Virus record (IMG/VR): IMGVR_UViG_3300039210_000047
Location: 1 to 48,071 of that record
DNA from: a virus
Length of the DNA: 48,071 nt
Direction: 5' to 3' (one strand)
The position numbers and the translations under genes are program-made. The number at the start of each line of letters is the position of its first letter. The first letter of the stretch is position 1. Under the pieces are notes generated by a model. The model did not search any database, was not told the DNA's origin, and worked only from the letters and a program-made list of their open reading frames with translations. Positions 9,829 to 18,071 of this stretch are shown one piece after another.

Positions 9829-10898
9829 TGGCGACCGCCACCAACGGCGGTGGTGGGCCGTCGTTCGATGAGTTCTTTCACGGCATAGCGCAGCAGGAGT
9901 CGGGCGGCAACTACGGTGCCGTCAACCCCGGTTCCGGCGCGCTCGGGAAGTATCAGATCATGCCTGGCAACATCGCCGAATGGTCGCAAAAGTATATGGG
10001 CACCCAGTGGACGCCCCAACAGTTCTTGGGCGACCCGTACAAGCAGGAGGCCCTGGCTAAGGCGGTCCTGGGCGACTATTACACGAAGTGGGGCGCGAGA
10101 GGCGCAGCTTCGGCGTGGTACTCAGGTGACCCTGCACTGAACTTGAACTACAACCCGCAAAAGGGTGGCCCGCCCATCGGGCAGTACGTGGACGAGGTCA
10201 TCGGGAAGTCTATGGGGTTTCCGGGGACACCGGGCACGTCGTATCAGTCGGCTGCCGCCGTGCCTGTGACGACCGTGGACAACACGGTGAAGCCTGTGGC
10301 CAAGCCGCAAATGCCGGGTTCGGCGGGGGTTGGTGCCGTGTCCGCACCAGGCATTGACGCTTTCACCAGTTCTGGCGCTGGCGCGGTTGGCACCAATGGG
10401 GGTCAGGCGTTCGGAGAAGCACCCACCAGCGCACCAACACCCACTGCGGGCACTATTCCCCCACCACCCACCACTGGCCCCACAGGGGCCGCCACGGGCG
10501 CGCAAGGGCAGGCTATTGCGGCGGGGCAGAAGTGGCTTGGCACGCCGTACGTTTTTGGTGGCGGCAACTCTGGCGGCCCGTCAAAGTCGCCGCTGGCGCA
10601 CGGCAACTTCAACGATGTGGGGTTCGACTGCTCCGGGTTTATTCAGTACGCCCTTGCGGGTGCCGGGATCAGCGCACCCCGGTTGTCTTACGACCAGTTG
10701 CAAATGGGCCAAAGGGTTCCGCTAAATCAACTAAAGCCGGGTGACCTTGTGGGGTTCGGTGACGGTGGGCACATCGCCTTGTATGAGGGTAACGGTCAGA
10801 TCATTGAGGCCGCTAAGACGGGTACGCCTGTTCGTGAGCGGGCGCTTGGCCCGAATGAGGGCGCGTGGGGCGTCAGCATCTCCGGTCTTTACAAGTGA
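9828..10898 (+). CDS. Virion-associated peptidoglycan hydrolase: lysozyme/SLT-like plus NlpC/P60 domains
   Basis: A 356-residue two-domain enzyme. Residues 12-125 resemble a soluble lytic transglycosylase or lysozyme-like fold: GIAQQESGGNYGAVN carries the likely catalytic Glu24, followed by GALGKYQIMP. A Pro/Thr/Gly-rich linker (about 130-225) leads to an NlpC/P60 peptidase domain with DVGFDCSGF (Cys268) and GDGGHIALYEG (His315). The first domain would cut glycan strands, the second peptide stems, opening the cell wall during DNA entry. Its place among ejection-protein genes, far from the amidase endolysin at 36.8 kb, supports a virion role rather than lysis. Confidence 0.85.
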   Translation: MATATNGGGGPSFDEFFHGIAQQESGGNYGAVNPGSGALGKYQIMPGNIAEWSQKYMGTQWTPQQFLGDPYKQEALAKAVLGDYYTKWGARGAASAWYSGDPALNLNYNPQKGGPPIGQYVDEVIGKSMGFPGTPGTSYQSAAAVPVTTVDNTVKPVAKPQMPGSAGVGAVSAPGIDAFTSSGAGAVGTNGGQAFGEAPTSAPTPTAGTIPPPPTTGPTGAATGAQGQAIAAGQKWLGTPYVFGGGNSGGPSKSPLAHGNFNDVGFDCSGFIQYALAGAGISAPRLSYDQLQMGQRVPLNQLKPGDLVGFGDGGHIALYEGNGQIIEAAKTGTPVRERALGPNEGAWGVSISGLYK

Positions 10899-10917
10899 CG
10901 ATGGGTAGGGATTCCTG

Positions 10918-11997
10918 ATGCAAACCACCGGTAACGGCGGGGGCGGTGCTGCTGCGGCGAAAGCTGCTGCTACCAAGGCAGCCGCAGCGAAGGCAGCCGC
11001 AGCCAAGGCGTCGGCTGCAAAGCCTGCGGCCAGCAGGCCGGCCGCTAAACCTTCTAGTGGCGGTTCTGCCCGCCCTTCCACGACCGCCGCGACCGCGCCC
11101 GTGGCAGCGTCGGGTGCAGGGTATGACCAGTCGGCAGCCGCCCAAGCCGCGAACTTTGGTTGGTCCCTGGCCGTCATCAACTCCGACCCCGAACTGAAAG
11201 CCCTGTTCGCCCAAGCCACCGCTACGGGTCCCGGTGGCGGGTGGACGACCGACCACTTTGTGGCGAAGGTTCGTGACACCAAGTGGTTTAAGGCCAACGC
11301 GGACACGGCACGCCAAGCCATCATTTTGCAGAAGGCTGACCCGGCGACGTACAACGCGAGGGTGGCGGCTGGTGCCGCGCAGTCGGTCAACATGGCTGGC
11401 AGTATTGGCGCACAACTTTCCCCCGCACAGGCCAACATGTTTGGCATCCGCTCGGTCATGGGTGGGTGGAACAGCGACCAGCTCAAGCAGGCCATGGCCG
11501 CTTACATCAAACCGACTGGCACCCAGTACACGGGCGGTGCGGCCACCTACCAGTACCAGTACAACCAGATGCAAGCCCAGTATGGGATAACCCTTCCGCC
11601 GGCAACGCTGGGTTCGTGGATTGCGCAGTCCGCTCTGGGAAACATAACCCCCGACCAGGTGCGCAATAACCTGATTGCTCAGGCGTCGTCCCGTTACCCG
11701 TCTTTGGCGGACAGGTTGAAGGCGGGTGAGACGGTGCAACAGATTGCAGACCCGTACATTCAGTCTCAGGCGAAGATTCTTGAACTGAACCCGAACACTA
11801 TTTCGTTGACGGATAAGAGTATCCAGTCGGCGTTGGCAAGTAGGGACCCGAAGACGGGTCAGGCGGTGACGCAGCCGGTTTGGGATTATGAGCAGACGTT
11901 GCGGAACGACCCGAGGTACATGAAGACGCAGCAGGCTCAGGACGGTGCGATGGCTATGGGGCATCAAGTGCTTCAAGACTGGGGAGTTAAGAGCTGA
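10918..11997 (+). CDS. Putative internal virion protein with (AAAK)n N-terminus
   Basis: A 359-residue protein. Residues 8-40 are tandem Ala-Ala-Ala-Lys-type units encoded by imperfect GCN/AAG repeats, followed by a Pro/Ser/Thr-rich hinge to about residue 65. The remaining part is globular, with several Gln/Tyr-rich segments. Alanine-lysine repeats of this kind bind DNA or form flexible basic tails in other proteins, so contact with packaged DNA is plausible, but this is inference. The ATG overlaps nothing but follows GGGTAGGG. The stop overlaps the start of the next gene (TGATG). Confidence 0.6.
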   Translation: MQTTGNGGGGAAAAKAAATKAAAAKAAAAKASAAKPAASRPAAKPSSGGSARPSTTAATAPVAASGAGYDQSAAAQAANFGWSLAVINSDPELKALFAQATATGPGGGWTTDHFVAKVRDTKWFKANADTARQAIILQKADPATYNARVAAGAAQSVNMAGSIGAQLSPAQANMFGIRSVMGGWNSDQLKQAMAAYIKPTGTQYTGGAATYQYQYNQMQAQYGITLPPATLGSWIAQSALGNITPDQVRNNLIAQASSRYPSLADRLKAGETVQQIADPYIQSQAKILELNPNTISLTDKSIQSALASRDPKTGQAVTQPVWDYEQTLRNDPRYMKTQQAQDGAMAMGHQVLQDWGVKS

Positions 11998-12827
11998 TGG
12001 CACTCGCTGACGATCTTACTGGCCCACAGAAGGACGCCAACGCGGCCCTGACGGCCCTGTTCACGTCTTACGGTCTGGGGTCACTGGCCCCCGTGATCAT
12101 GTCGTACATCAAGAACGGGTATTCGGCTGACACTGCGAGCATCATGCTCCAAGACACGTCCGAGTACAAAACACGTTTCGCCGGCAATGCCGCCCGCCTT
12201 AAGGCTGGCCTGTCCGTCCTCTCCCCTGCCGAGTATTTGGCGACGGAGAAATCTTACGGGCAGGTCATGTCCAAGTGGGGTCTCCCCGCAACGTTTTACG
12301 ACCAGCCGTCAGACTTTCAGTCTTTCATTGAGGCGGACAAGTCCCCCGCTGAGATGGACCAACGGGCGCAGGCCGCATCAGATTTTGTGAACCGCAGCGA
12401 CCCGCAATCACTTGCCTACTTCAAACAGTATTACTCGCAGGGCGACATGATCGCCTACGCGCTCGACCCCAAGAGGGCGGCACCCCTGGTGGGTAAAGCG
12501 TATGAGGCTTCCCTGATTGGCGGCGCAGCCGCAACGCAGGGTGTCGGTGTCAGCCAGCTTGTGTCTGAGGATTTGGCCGGTCGGGGCATTAGCGCGGACC
12601 AGGCTTCGCAAGGGTTCGGGATTGTTAGCGCGGATCAGAAGGCTGCCGCGCAGTTGACGGGCATTTACGGCACGGACTTGTCGCAGCAGGATTTGATTGA
12701 CTCCGCGTTCAAGTCTGACGCCACCGCTACGGCGAAGGTGAAGAAGCTGGCCTCGCAGGAGCGTGCCGCGTTTGGCGGTTCGGGCGGTGCCGGTTCTACG
12801 GCGTTGTCTCAGAGTAACGCAGTCTAG
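11997..12827 (+). CDS. Putative internal virion protein
   Basis: A 276-residue protein whose start overlaps the stop of the preceding gene. It is mostly helical in composition with Gln/Ala-rich parts; phrases such as MADLLTG-like starts and repeated STAE/SADQ segments give no family match I can name. It ends the series of five coupled genes after portal. Likely a structural or ejection component by position only. Confidence 0.6.
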   Translation: MALADDLTGPQKDANAALTALFTSYGLGSLAPVIMSYIKNGYSADTASIMLQDTSEYKTRFAGNAARLKAGLSVLSPAEYLATEKSYGQVMSKWGLPATFYDQPSDFQSFIEADKSPAEMDQRAQAASDFVNRSDPQSLAYFKQYYSQGDMIAYALDPKRAAPLVGKAYEASLIGGAAATQGVGVSQLVSEDLAGRGISADQASQGFGIVSADQKAAAQLTGIYGTDLSQQDLIDSAFKSDATATAKVKKLASQERAAFGGSGGAGSTALSQSNAV

Positions 12828-12840
12828 GTAAGGACGAGTC

Positions 12841-13068
12841 GTGGCCTCAGAGGAACTTCAACACGCGTTGCAGCGTGTGAGCGGCACCACCCTTGATGTG
12901 GCCGGTGCGGCGAACGCGTGGGCGGGCACCACCGGTTTGGAACTGGTGGGTGCACTGAACGCGAAAGCCGGCACGTCCGGCCTTGACATTGACGGCGTGT
13001 GTAACGCCCTTGCGGGCACACCGGGGCAGGGCGTCGGCATTAACGCTTGCGCCGCCCTTTTCGTGTGA
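12841..13068 (+). CDS. Small protein made of three ~17-residue repeats
   Basis: A 75-residue protein from a GTG start preceded by TAAGGACGA. Residues 14-63 contain three tandem copies of a unit close to GTTGLELVGALNAKA, each with an Ala-Asn-Ala core. Short Gly/Leu/Asn-rich repeat proteins of this type are common in actinophage virion modules, where they are usually of unknown function; a capsid- or tail-decorating or folding role is possible. The single Cys pair near the C-terminus is not conserved across the repeats. Confidence 0.65.
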   Translation: MASEELQHALQRVSGTTLDVAGAANAWAGTTGLELVGALNAKAGTSGLDIDGVCNALAGTPGQGVGINACAALFV

Positions 13069-13105
13069 CAGCAAAACCTTCATAACTTCCCAAAACGTGC
13101 GTCTC

Positions 13106-13156
13106 GTACTCCTTAAGAGTACACAACCGCTAATAGTACGTGTCCACTCGTACTAT
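13106..13156. repeat. Two neighbouring perfect inverted repeats upstream of scaffold gene
   Basis: GTACTC-CTTAA-GAGTAC at 13106-13122 and ATAGTACG-8 nt-CGTACTAT at 13133-13156 lie in the 235-base gap between the repeat protein and the scaffold gene. Both centre on a GTAC/AGTAC core that recurs in the 43.2 kb repeat region. They may be regulator-binding sites or RNA hairpins controlling scaffold/capsid expression. I see no convincing -35/-10 pair in the rest of this gap. Confidence 0.6.
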
Positions 13157-13303
13157 CGCCCCCTGCCGAACTATCCCCAAAAAGCCTACCGATGATGTGA
13201 CGGCCCATCGGAGTGTATTTAGCCCGTCAGGCACAGCCAACCTCACTACCCCTTGTGAGTTTGTGGGTGCCGAAACCACCAGAAAACAGGGAGAAAAAAC
13301 CAC

Positions 13304-13840
13304 ATGTTCGACGACGAAAACGATAACGACCAGTACGCCGACAACTCCGGTGACGCGATGAGCACGCTTAGAGCGGCACACAAGTCGCAGGGAAAACAGT
13401 TGAAGGAAGCACTGGCCGCGTTGGAAGCTGCTAACGAAACAGTGGGCAAGTTGACCACGGTCAACAACACCCGCACGGTGGCCGACCTACTTGTGGCGAA
13501 AGGCGTTGACCCAGGTGTGTCCAAGTTCCTGAAAGACGTGGACCCCACCGATGAAGGCATTAGTTCGTGGCTGGCCGAGAACGGAAAGTTGATCGGCTAC
13601 GACCCCACAAAGGGTAGCGACGAGTCTTCAAGTGAGGAACCCGCACAGGACGAGGATGTTAGCCCGGAAATGGCTGAACTTCAAGCCGCCATGGCAAGAG
13701 TCCAAAACCAGGAAGCCTCAGCGGCACCGGGACTCATCAGTGGTGACAAGAAACTTGACGCCATCAACCGGCTGGGTCAGAACGCAACCTCATTCGAAGA
13801 CGTTGTGAAGGGTCTGCAAGACCTGCACATCGTCAAATAA
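13304..13840 (+). CDS. Capsid scaffolding protein
   Basis: A 178-residue acidic protein immediately before the major capsid gene. It has an Asp/Asn/Glu-rich N-terminus, a helical coiled-coil-like segment (residues 25-60), a central disordered Ser/Glu-rich stretch (about 108-125) and a short helical C-terminus. This composition and location are standard for scaffolding proteins that template procapsid assembly and then exit. The start ATG follows GGGAGAAAAAACC. No protease domain is fused, and the only protease candidates in the window are a distant ClpP-like protein and an HExxH protein. Confidence 0.8.
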   Translation: MFDDENDNDQYADNSGDAMSTLRAAHKSQGKQLKEALAALEAANETVGKLTTVNNTRTVADLLVAKGVDPGVSKFLKDVDPTDEGISSWLAENGKLIGYDPTKGSDESSSEEPAQDEDVSPEMAELQAAMARVQNQEASAAPGLISGDKKLDAINRLGQNATSFEDVVKGLQDLHIVK

Positions 13841-13861
13841 CTAGACTGAAAGGCAAGACTA

Positions 13862-14830
13862 ATGGTTGATGCGTTTACTAGCATCGCCACTGCTGGTGGT
13901 TATTCCACAAACACGGTCCAGCCGGCCTATGACCTGCTGTTCCGTTGGGCGCTCAACGTCCTCCCGCAGTACCGTTCTTTTGTTGACACTCGCCCGGAAC
14001 AGGTCCCCATGACTGGCTCCTCGCAGACGTTGCAGTTGAACCAGTACTTCTCGGAGGCGGCCATCGCTGCCGCGAAGACTCCTCTCCTTGAGGAAGTCGA
14101 TGTGGCTGCGATCAAGGTGCCTGCCACCATCCCAGTGGTTCTCACCCCGCTTGAGTATGGCTCCGCAACCGTGCGGACCCTCAAGCTGGCTAACCGCACC
14201 ATGGTTGCTATTGACCCTGTGATCGCTCGCGTGGTCGCGGATCACTGCCGTAAGACCGTGGATGCGCTCATTCAGGACAAGCTCGCTAACGCGACGAACA
14301 CGCAGTTCTCGGGTGCGGCCACGTCCATTGTGACCACGACTGCCACGACGGTGCTGTCTGCTGACGCGGTTCGCCGGTCCGTCCTGAAACTCCGCGTGAA
14401 CCAGTCCATTCCGTGGTTCGGGGACCTGTACGCTGTGGGTTGTCACCCCAGCGTGGTTTACGAACTGCGCAAGGAGACCGGCTCTGGCGGTTGGCGTCAG
14501 CCGAACGAGTACGGCGCGTCGCAGGAGAACATTTGGAACGGCGAGATTGGTGCCTTTGAGGGTGCCAGGTTCGTGGAGAACGCACGCACCCGTGTTGCAG
14601 CGGATGGTGCGACTGGCGCGTTTGTCGCCCGGTCGTACTTCTTCGGCAGGGAAGCCCTTGCCGAGTCGGTTGTGACTGAGCCGAATGTTGTGATTGGGCC
14701 GGTCATTGACCGCCTCAACCGCTTCAAGCCTATCGGGTGGTACGGCGACCTCGACTTCGAGGTTTTCCGCAACGAGTCGTTGGTCATCAACTACTCCGGT
14801 TCCGCCTCGCTGCTCGCGGCGTTGGGCTGA
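13862..14830 (+). CDS. Major capsid protein
   Basis: A 322-residue protein right after the scaffold gene, followed by a strong hairpin, the classical arrangement for the most abundant virion protein. The sequence has alternating beta-rich segments and a long helix around residues 110-150, consistent with an HK97-type coat fold. It would form the icosahedral shell. Codon choice looks like that of neighbours, with many CTC/CGC/GAC codons suggesting high expression. The assignment depends on size, position and the downstream terminator. Confidence 0.8.
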   Translation: MVDAFTSIATAGGYSTNTVQPAYDLLFRWALNVLPQYRSFVDTRPEQVPMTGSSQTLQLNQYFSEAAIAAAKTPLLEEVDVAAIKVPATIPVVLTPLEYGSATVRTLKLANRTMVAIDPVIARVVADHCRKTVDALIQDKLANATNTQFSGAATSIVTTTATTVLSADAVRRSVLKLRVNQSIPWFGDLYAVGCHPSVVYELRKETGSGGWRQPNEYGASQENIWNGEIGAFEGARFVENARTRVAADGATGAFVARSYFFGREALAESVVTEPNVVIGPVIDRLNRFKPIGWYGDLDFEVFRNESLVINYSGSASLLAALG

Positions 14831-14843
14831 TAGTAGTTAGTAT

Positions 14844-14882
14844 CGCCTGTGGCCTCGCACTCATAGTGTGGGGCCACAGGCG
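14844..14882 (+). terminator. Hairpin after the major capsid gene
   Basis: Perfect 11-bp arms CGCCTGTGGCC (14844-14854) and GGCCACAGGCG (14872-14882). The loop contains a nested CACT/AGTG pairing. No T-run follows, so it may be a partial terminator or an mRNA 3'-end stabiliser that raises capsid mRNA relative to downstream genes. Confidence 0.7.
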
Positions 14883-14907
14883 CACCATCTTCCGTTAGGA
14901 GCCTGCG

Positions 14908-15180
14908 ATGGCGTCTGTGTTTACACCACCCACGTGGACCTATAACGAGTACCATCCCGGTCGTGCCGCGCATCTGTTTAGCCGGATGAAATGGTGTCAG
15001 GTCGGGTACAGCATTATCCGTGACGCCGCCGGTGGTTACACCCAGGAAACTGACGCGGACGATGATGACATTAAGTTTAGTTCAGCGTTTTACATGGGGG
15101 GCCGTTCTTACAACATTAGTGACGCCGAGGTTACTGATCTGACTAACGCCGGTTACGGCGCTTACATAACGACTGTTTAG
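14908..15180 (+). CDS. Conserved small virion-module protein, unknown function
   Basis: A 90-residue soluble protein following the capsid terminator, with a TTAGGAGCC ribosome-binding site. It is rich in Tyr and has an Asp run in the middle (ADDDD). The size and position after the capsid gene would fit a head-completion or adaptor protein, but no family is certain. It starts the group of small genes that leads to the holin candidates. Confidence 0.65.
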   Translation: MASVFTPPTWTYNEYHPGRAAHLFSRMKWCQVGYSIIRDAAGGYTQETDADDDDIKFSSAFYMGGRSYNISDAEVTDLTNAGYGAYITTV

Positions 15181-15192
15181 AAAGGCTCCGCC

Positions 15193-15333
15193 TTGTTCGT
15201 CCTTATTTGTCTTATTGTTGCCGCCGTCCTGTTTGCCCTCGCCGCTATTGGTGGTATTCCATCGGGTCGCGTAAACATTGTCGCCGCAGGTCTTTTCTTT
15301 TGGGTCTTGGCGACACTCATTCCAAAACTGTAG
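15193..15333 (+). CDS. 46-aa two-helix membrane protein
   Basis: Starts at TTG 15193 with AAAGG 8 bases upstream and ends at TAG 15331-15333. The protein is almost entirely hydrophobic: one transmembrane helix at residues 2-19 and a second at 28-43 separated by a short GIPSGR turn. Tiny membrane proteins of this design sit beside holins in many actinophages. It may be a holin partner or antiholin. The gene is too short to have been called by length filters, but spacing to its neighbours (12 and 6 bases) supports it. Confidence 0.6.
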   Translation: MFVLICLIVAAVLFALAAIGGIPSGRVNIVAAGLFFWVLATLIPKL

Positions 15334-15339
15334 AGGATA

Positions 15340-15546
15340 ATGATGAAACTCAATAGTGTTGCTAAGTCCATTGTTGGTGCGCTTGTTGCGGGCCTTGGCG
15401 CGTTGCAGGTTGCTTCGGTTGACGGTGTGGTCACGTCGGGTGAGTGGATTCAGGTTGCGTCTGTGACGCTCGCGGCGCTGGTGTTGGTGTGGGGTGTCCC
15501 CAACGTGGACGTTAAGGCCCCGTCCGGCCCGCCTGCGGGGGTTTGA
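15340..15546 (+). CDS. Putative holin
   Basis: A 68-residue membrane protein with two hydrophobic helices (about residues 9-27 and 36-53), a charged N-terminus and a hydrophilic Pro-rich tail. This matches small actinophage holins that permeabilise the cytoplasmic membrane at lysis. AGAGGA at 15332-15337 serves either of two adjacent ATGs (15340 or 15343). The endolysin is over 21 kb away, so lysis genes would be split between late and early blocks. Confidence 0.6.
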   Translation: MMKLNSVAKSIVGALVAGLGALQVASVDGVVTSGEWIQVASVTLAALVLVWGVPNVDVKAPSGPPAGV

Positions 15547-15547
15547 C

Positions 15548-15811
15548 GTGTCTTGCGCATCATCCTGCACAACTGGCCCCCACTCGTCATACGGTGCCTG
15601 TCTCCGTCAGCAGGGTTTGGCTGTCATCGGGCTGGAAACCACGTCTCCGAGTTTCGGCATGACGAGGCAGAAGGCGTTTGATAAGGAAACGAATCTTTAT
15701 GGGGATACGGTGGCGCAGGGCATTCAGCCTGACAGCACACAAACTAAAGACATTCGTGCGGCTTTGGATAAGTCGGACCAGTTTGGGAAACCTTACCGGG
15801 GCGACCTGTAA
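15548..15811 (+). CDS. Conserved hypothetical protein with N-terminal Cys pair
   Basis: An 87-residue protein from GTG 15548. It opens with Cys-containing SCASSCTTGPHSSYG and contains GIQPDSTQTKDIRAALDKSD near the end. Proteins with this short Cys start and the GIQPD-T signature are frequent next to actinophage head/holin genes, always of unknown function. The stop overlaps the ATG of the following gene. Confidence 0.7.
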   Translation: MSCASSCTTGPHSSYGACLRQQGLAVIGLETTSPSFGMTRQKAFDKETNLYGDTVAQGIQPDSTQTKDIRAALDKSDQFGKPYRGDL

Positions 15812-16023
15812 TGGCAACATTTACTATTGACATACCCGACGCCGATGCCGTGCGGGTTACTGCGGCGTTGTGTAATGCGGGTGGTTATGCGGATGTGTCG
15901 GTGGGGAATGCTCGACAGTTCGTTATTGATTACATTGTCAGCACTGTTTCTAATGTTGAACAGGCTGAGTGGCGTAAAACGTTGGCCGCTCAGCGCGGCC
16001 CCACGCCTGTAACGATTTCCTGA
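15811..16023 (+). CDS. Conserved small hypothetical protein
   Basis: A 70-residue soluble protein coupled to the previous gene by an overlapping stop/start. It begins with a beta strand (TFTIDIPDADAV) and continues with helices up to a Trp-containing segment. It resembles a small actinophage family of unknown role that accompanies the gene before it. No membrane segment or catalytic motif. Confidence 0.7.
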   Translation: MATFTIDIPDADAVRVTAALCNAGGYADVSVGNARQFVIDYIVSTVSNVEQAEWRKTLAAQRGPTPVTIS

Positions 16024-16045
16024 CAACCCAACAGAGGGGCTGACA

Positions 16046-16474
16046 ATGCCGAAGAACACAGACCCGCCCGGCTGGGCAAAGACGTACGCCAGCCACGTCG
16101 ATGCGCTACGGCAGGCTGACATCCGATTCGGGAACGAGCGCGACCGCCGCTACACCGAGGTCAACATCGAAAAAGAGAAGGCGCTCAAGATCAAGGAGAC
16201 CGCCGACCTCGCAGCACTCCAGTTGGCCAGAGAATCGCAGTCCCTCAAAGAGTTGCAGAACGACGCTCTCCGCGACAAGACCCTGAGCGAGTCCGGCATC
16301 TACGCCACCAACGCGGGTGTGGCACAGGCCATCGGGGACTTGAAAACATCACTGCAACCCTTGGTGGATTACGTGTCTGATCACCGTGGCGCGGAGTTGA
16401 CCAAGGGCAACCTGTACGCCGGGGCCGCTGGCGTGGCGGCCTTCCTGGGTGCCCTGTACTACATCATCCACTGA
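16046..16474 (+). CDS. Coiled-coil protein with C-terminal membrane anchor
   Basis: A 142-residue protein. Residues 12-75 form a charged coiled coil (ADIRFGNERDRRYTEV onward), and the last 20 residues (YAGAAGVAAFLGALYYIIH) are a single transmembrane helix. Tail-anchored coiled-coil proteins of this layout are widespread beside holins in tailed phages. A role in lysis (holin/spanin-like) or in capsid-membrane interaction has been suggested for such proteins. The ATG follows AGAGGGGCTGACA. Confidence 0.7.
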   Translation: MPKNTDPPGWAKTYASHVDALRQADIRFGNERDRRYTEVNIEKEKALKIKETADLAALQLARESQSLKELQNDALRDKTLSESGIYATNAGVAQAIGDLKTSLQPLVDYVSDHRGAELTKGNLYAGAAGVAAFLGALYYIIH

Positions 16475-16485
16475 CATGTCTAAAC

Positions 16486-16722
16486 GTGCCTAAAGGTCGC
16501 ATCGCCCTACTCGCGGCGCTAAGTGTTGTCGCCGTCATTGAAGGTGTCGGCGTGTTCACCAGCAACGACACGATCAGCCAACTGACCAGCGACCTGTTCC
16601 ACGTGTCCACCACCCAAGGCAAGTGGGCGTTCGCCGTGTCTTGGCTGGGGTTCGCCGGCTGGTACTTGTGGCACATCCTGCATTTCCCGAACAGCGACAA
16701 AGCCAACACCAAGGAGAAGTAA
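16486..16722 (+). CDS. Small membrane protein, holin candidate
   Basis: A 78-residue protein from GTG 16486 with two hydrophobic helices (about 6-24 and 46-66, the second Trp-rich) and a lysine-rich C-terminus. The topology matches class II holins. It is the third membrane protein in a 1.5-kb stretch. Only one or two of them need be the holin; the others could be an antiholin or accessory. The stop is directly followed by the ATG of the adaptor gene. Confidence 0.6.
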   Translation: MPKGRIALLAALSVVAVIEGVGVFTSNDTISQLTSDLFHVSTTQGKWAFAVSWLGFAGWYLWHILHFPNSDKANTKEK

Positions 16723-17610
16723 ATGCCGACGACTTTTGGCGATGTCCTAGAGGAGGTTCTCAGCAACCTTCAAGGTTACAGCGCCGCTCCTGATCAGGTG
16801 ACATCCATCGCCTCACTTGTTGGTTTGACTGACACTGTGCTGACCGTTGATGACGCCACCACCCTTGGCCGAGGTTTGATCGAGGTTGGGCAAGAGCTGA
16901 TGTGGGTGCAAACCAAATCAGACACGGGTGGCACTGTGACGTTGCTGCCGAAGGGCAGGGGTTGGCGCGGAACAACCGCTACCACACATGATGTTGGGGA
17001 TACGGTTGTGGTGTCGCCGTCAGTGCCGCGTTCGGTGGTTGCGCGTGAAGCAAACAACCAGATTCGGGCTTTGTACCCGGACGTGTACGCCGTTGCCACC
17101 CAAGAGTTCGTTTACGACAACGTGTTGAAGACGGGCTGGGCTGTTCCTGCGGAAGCTGTCGCCATCCTTGACGTGCGGTGGAAAAACTACCTGAACAACT
17201 GGGAGCGGATTAAGAGCTGGGAGGCGGAGAACAGCACTAACTTGACCGATTTTCCTACGGGCAGGTGTGTGCGCCTTTGGCGCATCCCTGTTGGTCGCAC
17301 CGTGCAGGTTGTGTATGGGACGATCCCGTTGACGCTTTCGGCTGAGTCTGACTTGTTTTCCACGACGGGGTTGAGTGCGTCGGCTAAGGACCTTGTGGTG
17401 TTGGGGACAATGGTTCGCGTGATCCCAAACTTGGATGTGTCACGGTTGCAGGTGCAGTACGCGGCGGCGGAAGAAATGGGTGCTCCTCGCCCGAATGGCG
17501 GGGCTATCACTGTGGCGAAGTATGTGCAGCAGCAGTATTTGATGCGGTTGCGTCAGGAGCGTGACGTGCTCAATAAGAATTATCCTTGCCGAGTGCACTA
17601 CACACGCTGA
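16723..17610 (+). CDS. Head-to-tail adaptor / tail tubular-like protein
   Basis: A 295-residue protein, mixed alpha/beta, with a conserved-looking N-terminal helical segment (FGDVLEEVLSNLQG) and a beta-rich middle. Size, position after the capsid and before fibre genes, and the general look match the adaptor proteins (gp11/tail tubular A type) that sit beneath the portal. Its stop TGA overlaps the start of the following fibre-like gene. The functional name is inferred from context. Confidence 0.5.
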   Translation: MPTTFGDVLEEVLSNLQGYSAAPDQVTSIASLVGLTDTVLTVDDATTLGRGLIEVGQELMWVQTKSDTGGTVTLLPKGRGWRGTTATTHDVGDTVVVSPSVPRSVVAREANNQIRALYPDVYAVATQEFVYDNVLKTGWAVPAEAVAILDVRWKNYLNNWERIKSWEAENSTNLTDFPTGRCVRLWRIPVGRTVQVVYGTIPLTLSAESDLFSTTGLSASAKDLVVLGTMVRVIPNLDVSRLQVQYAAAEEMGAPRPNGGAITVAKYVQQQYLMRLRQERDVLNKNYPCRVHYTR

Positions 17611-18036
17611 TGGCTACCGGCGCGGTTGTTGGTACGACGGACATTCAAACCCTGACGAATAAGCGTATTGACGGGGCGAAAAATACTTTCACTGGCGCGC
17701 TCGTCGTATCGGGCGAGCCGTGGGTTTACCCTGCGCTCGGGAACTCGTGGGTGAACTACGGCACCCCTGGCAGCGTGGTTGGCTACCGGAAAATGGCTGA
17801 CGGGACCGTGACGTTCGACGGCTTGATGAAGAACGGAATCGTATCAACGACCGTCTTTACGCTGCCCGTGGGATACCGACCCAATGCCCAAAAGTCATTC
17901 TCTGTTGCCGCCAGCGGCAGGGGTTGCGCAGGTTGCAATCACAAATGCCGGTGCTGTCGTGGTCAACGCCTACTATGCGGGCGGCACCAACATCTACGTC
18001 TACCTCTGCGGAGTTCGCTTTTCTCTGGACAGTTGA
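17610..18036 (+). pseudogene. Fibre-like protein interrupted by a +1 frameshift
   Basis: The ATG overlaps the stop of the previous gene. The N-terminal part carries AVVGTTDIQTLTNKRIDG, the same repeat as in the next gene, then a beta-rich domain. Around 17911-17924 the coding potential moves to the +1 frame: the original frame becomes Cys/Arg-rich nonsense, while the +1 frame reads GVAQVAITNAGAVVVNAYY and continues to a stop at 18034-18036 in good phage-fibre style. Joined, this gives a protein of about 142 residues. Either a base was gained (or two lost) in this isolate or assembly, or the shift is programmed. Read as written, the first frame runs on to 18068. Confidence 0.7.
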
Positions 18037-18071
18037 TCGACCTTGACCCCCTCTTTAAGAAGGACTGACTA

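Noticed and set aside
10940-11040. GCN/AAG repeats as a micro-satellite or CRISPR
   Set aside because: They code for the Ala-Lys repeats at the start of a virion protein; in-frame and with no spacer structure.
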